Below, piece by piece: positions 11,616-11,791 of a stretch of 11,791 nucleotides of DNA. The notes below the pieces were generated by a model. That model saw only the letters and a program-made list of their open reading frames with translations. It did no database searches and was not told where the DNA came from. The DNA is from CAYRMN01 sp964425575 (lineage in GTDB: Bacteria; Patescibacteriota; Patescibacteriia; 2-12-FULL-60-25). A program made the translations under genes and the position numbers. The stretch covers positions 1 to 11,791 of the forward strand of contig CAYRMN010000036.1 in assembly GCA_964425575.1 (NCBI GenBank), given 5' to 3'. Each line of letters starts with the position of its first letter. Position 1 is the first letter of the stretch.

Positions 11616-11791
11616 GAAGGCCGAAGCAATGGACTATTAGTACCGCTCGGCTGAAGCGCTCTCGCGCCGTACACCTGCGGCCTATCAACCTCCTCATCTC
11701 GAAGGATCCGTAATGAATACTAATCTTGAGAACGGTTTCACGCTTAGATGCTTTCAGCGTTTATCCGTGCCGAACGTAGCTACCCAGCGGT
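11616..11791 (-). rRNA. rrl: 23S ribosomal RNA, 3' end (partial)
   Basis: The minus strand reads GCTGAAAGCATCTAAGCGTG, GTTGATAGGCCGCAGGTGTA and CGGTACTAATAGTCC, the conserved 3' end of bacterial 23S rRNA (domain VI). The mature end is estimated some 25 bases after GGTACTAAT by comparison with E. coli; the 5' part lies outside the window. Confidence 0.93.

Noticed and set aside
1..11791. CRISPR arrays, tRNA genes, insertion sequences
   Set aside because: No regularly spaced direct repeats, no tRNA cloverleaf (including in the 23S-5S spacer), and no transposase-like protein were found.

Overview
The window reads as chromosomal DNA of a small-genome bacterium, most likely a Patescibacteria/CPR member (inference). 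The pointers are a yvcK gene standing alone, two membrane proteins of the LytR_C type, an endonuclease Q-like PHP protein, a tiny Lys/Ala-rich histone-like protein, a stand-alone RRM protein, a very Thr/Ser/Gly/Asn-rich surface protein, several starts without a Shine-Dalgarno, and short monocistronic units. TGA acts as a stop codon (the 38-aa gene, the desaturase and the 160-aa gene end on it), which argues against the code-25 lineages.

Layout. 1-1187 (-) is the N-terminal 395 codons of a secreted repeat protein that runs off the left edge. It is divergent from yvcK (1330-2313, +), followed by a 73-aa one-helix protein and a paralogous pair of membrane-anchored proteins (2770-3576 with a LytR_C tail, 3622-4038 without it). 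A REP-like inverted repeat (4048-4144) separates these from the endonuclease Q-like gene (4172-5419). A hairpin-rich 3' region and a two-way terminator follow, then a 35-aa histone-like gene on the minus strand (5651-5758). An AT-rich spacer divides it from a divergent 38-aa membrane peptide gene (6140-6256). Next are an RRM protein with a long leader (6511-6780), a second copy of the inverted repeat (6853-6946), and a minus-strand pair: a coiled-coil membrane protein (7916-8623) upstream of mutY (6949-7872).

A fatty-acid desaturase (8743-9489, +), a minus-strand Nudix-CYTH pair (10522-9521) and an unrecognised 160-aa protein (10649-11131, +) follow. The right edge holds the distal end of an rRNA operon on the minus strand: the 3' end of 23S, a spacer that folds into one long nested hairpin, 5S rRNA and its terminator.

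How the genes fit together. DNA repair is represented twice (MutY for A opposite oxidised G; the EndoQ-like nuclease for deaminated bases), with a Nudix hydrolase that may sanitise nucleotides. The envelope is represented by the surface protein, the LytR_C pair and the membrane proteins. Two expression styles can be seen. Some genes have an extended -10 box six bases before the ATG and no leader (2336, 2770). Others have TTGACA-type promoters and, in three GC-richer genes (6140, 8743, 10649), a purine-rich Shine-Dalgarno at ordinary spacing; these three may have a different history. The most unusual items are the two-copy inverted repeat with a paired base change, the multi-hairpin region after the EndoQ-like gene, the desaturase with altered histidine boxes, and the short autonomous gene units.
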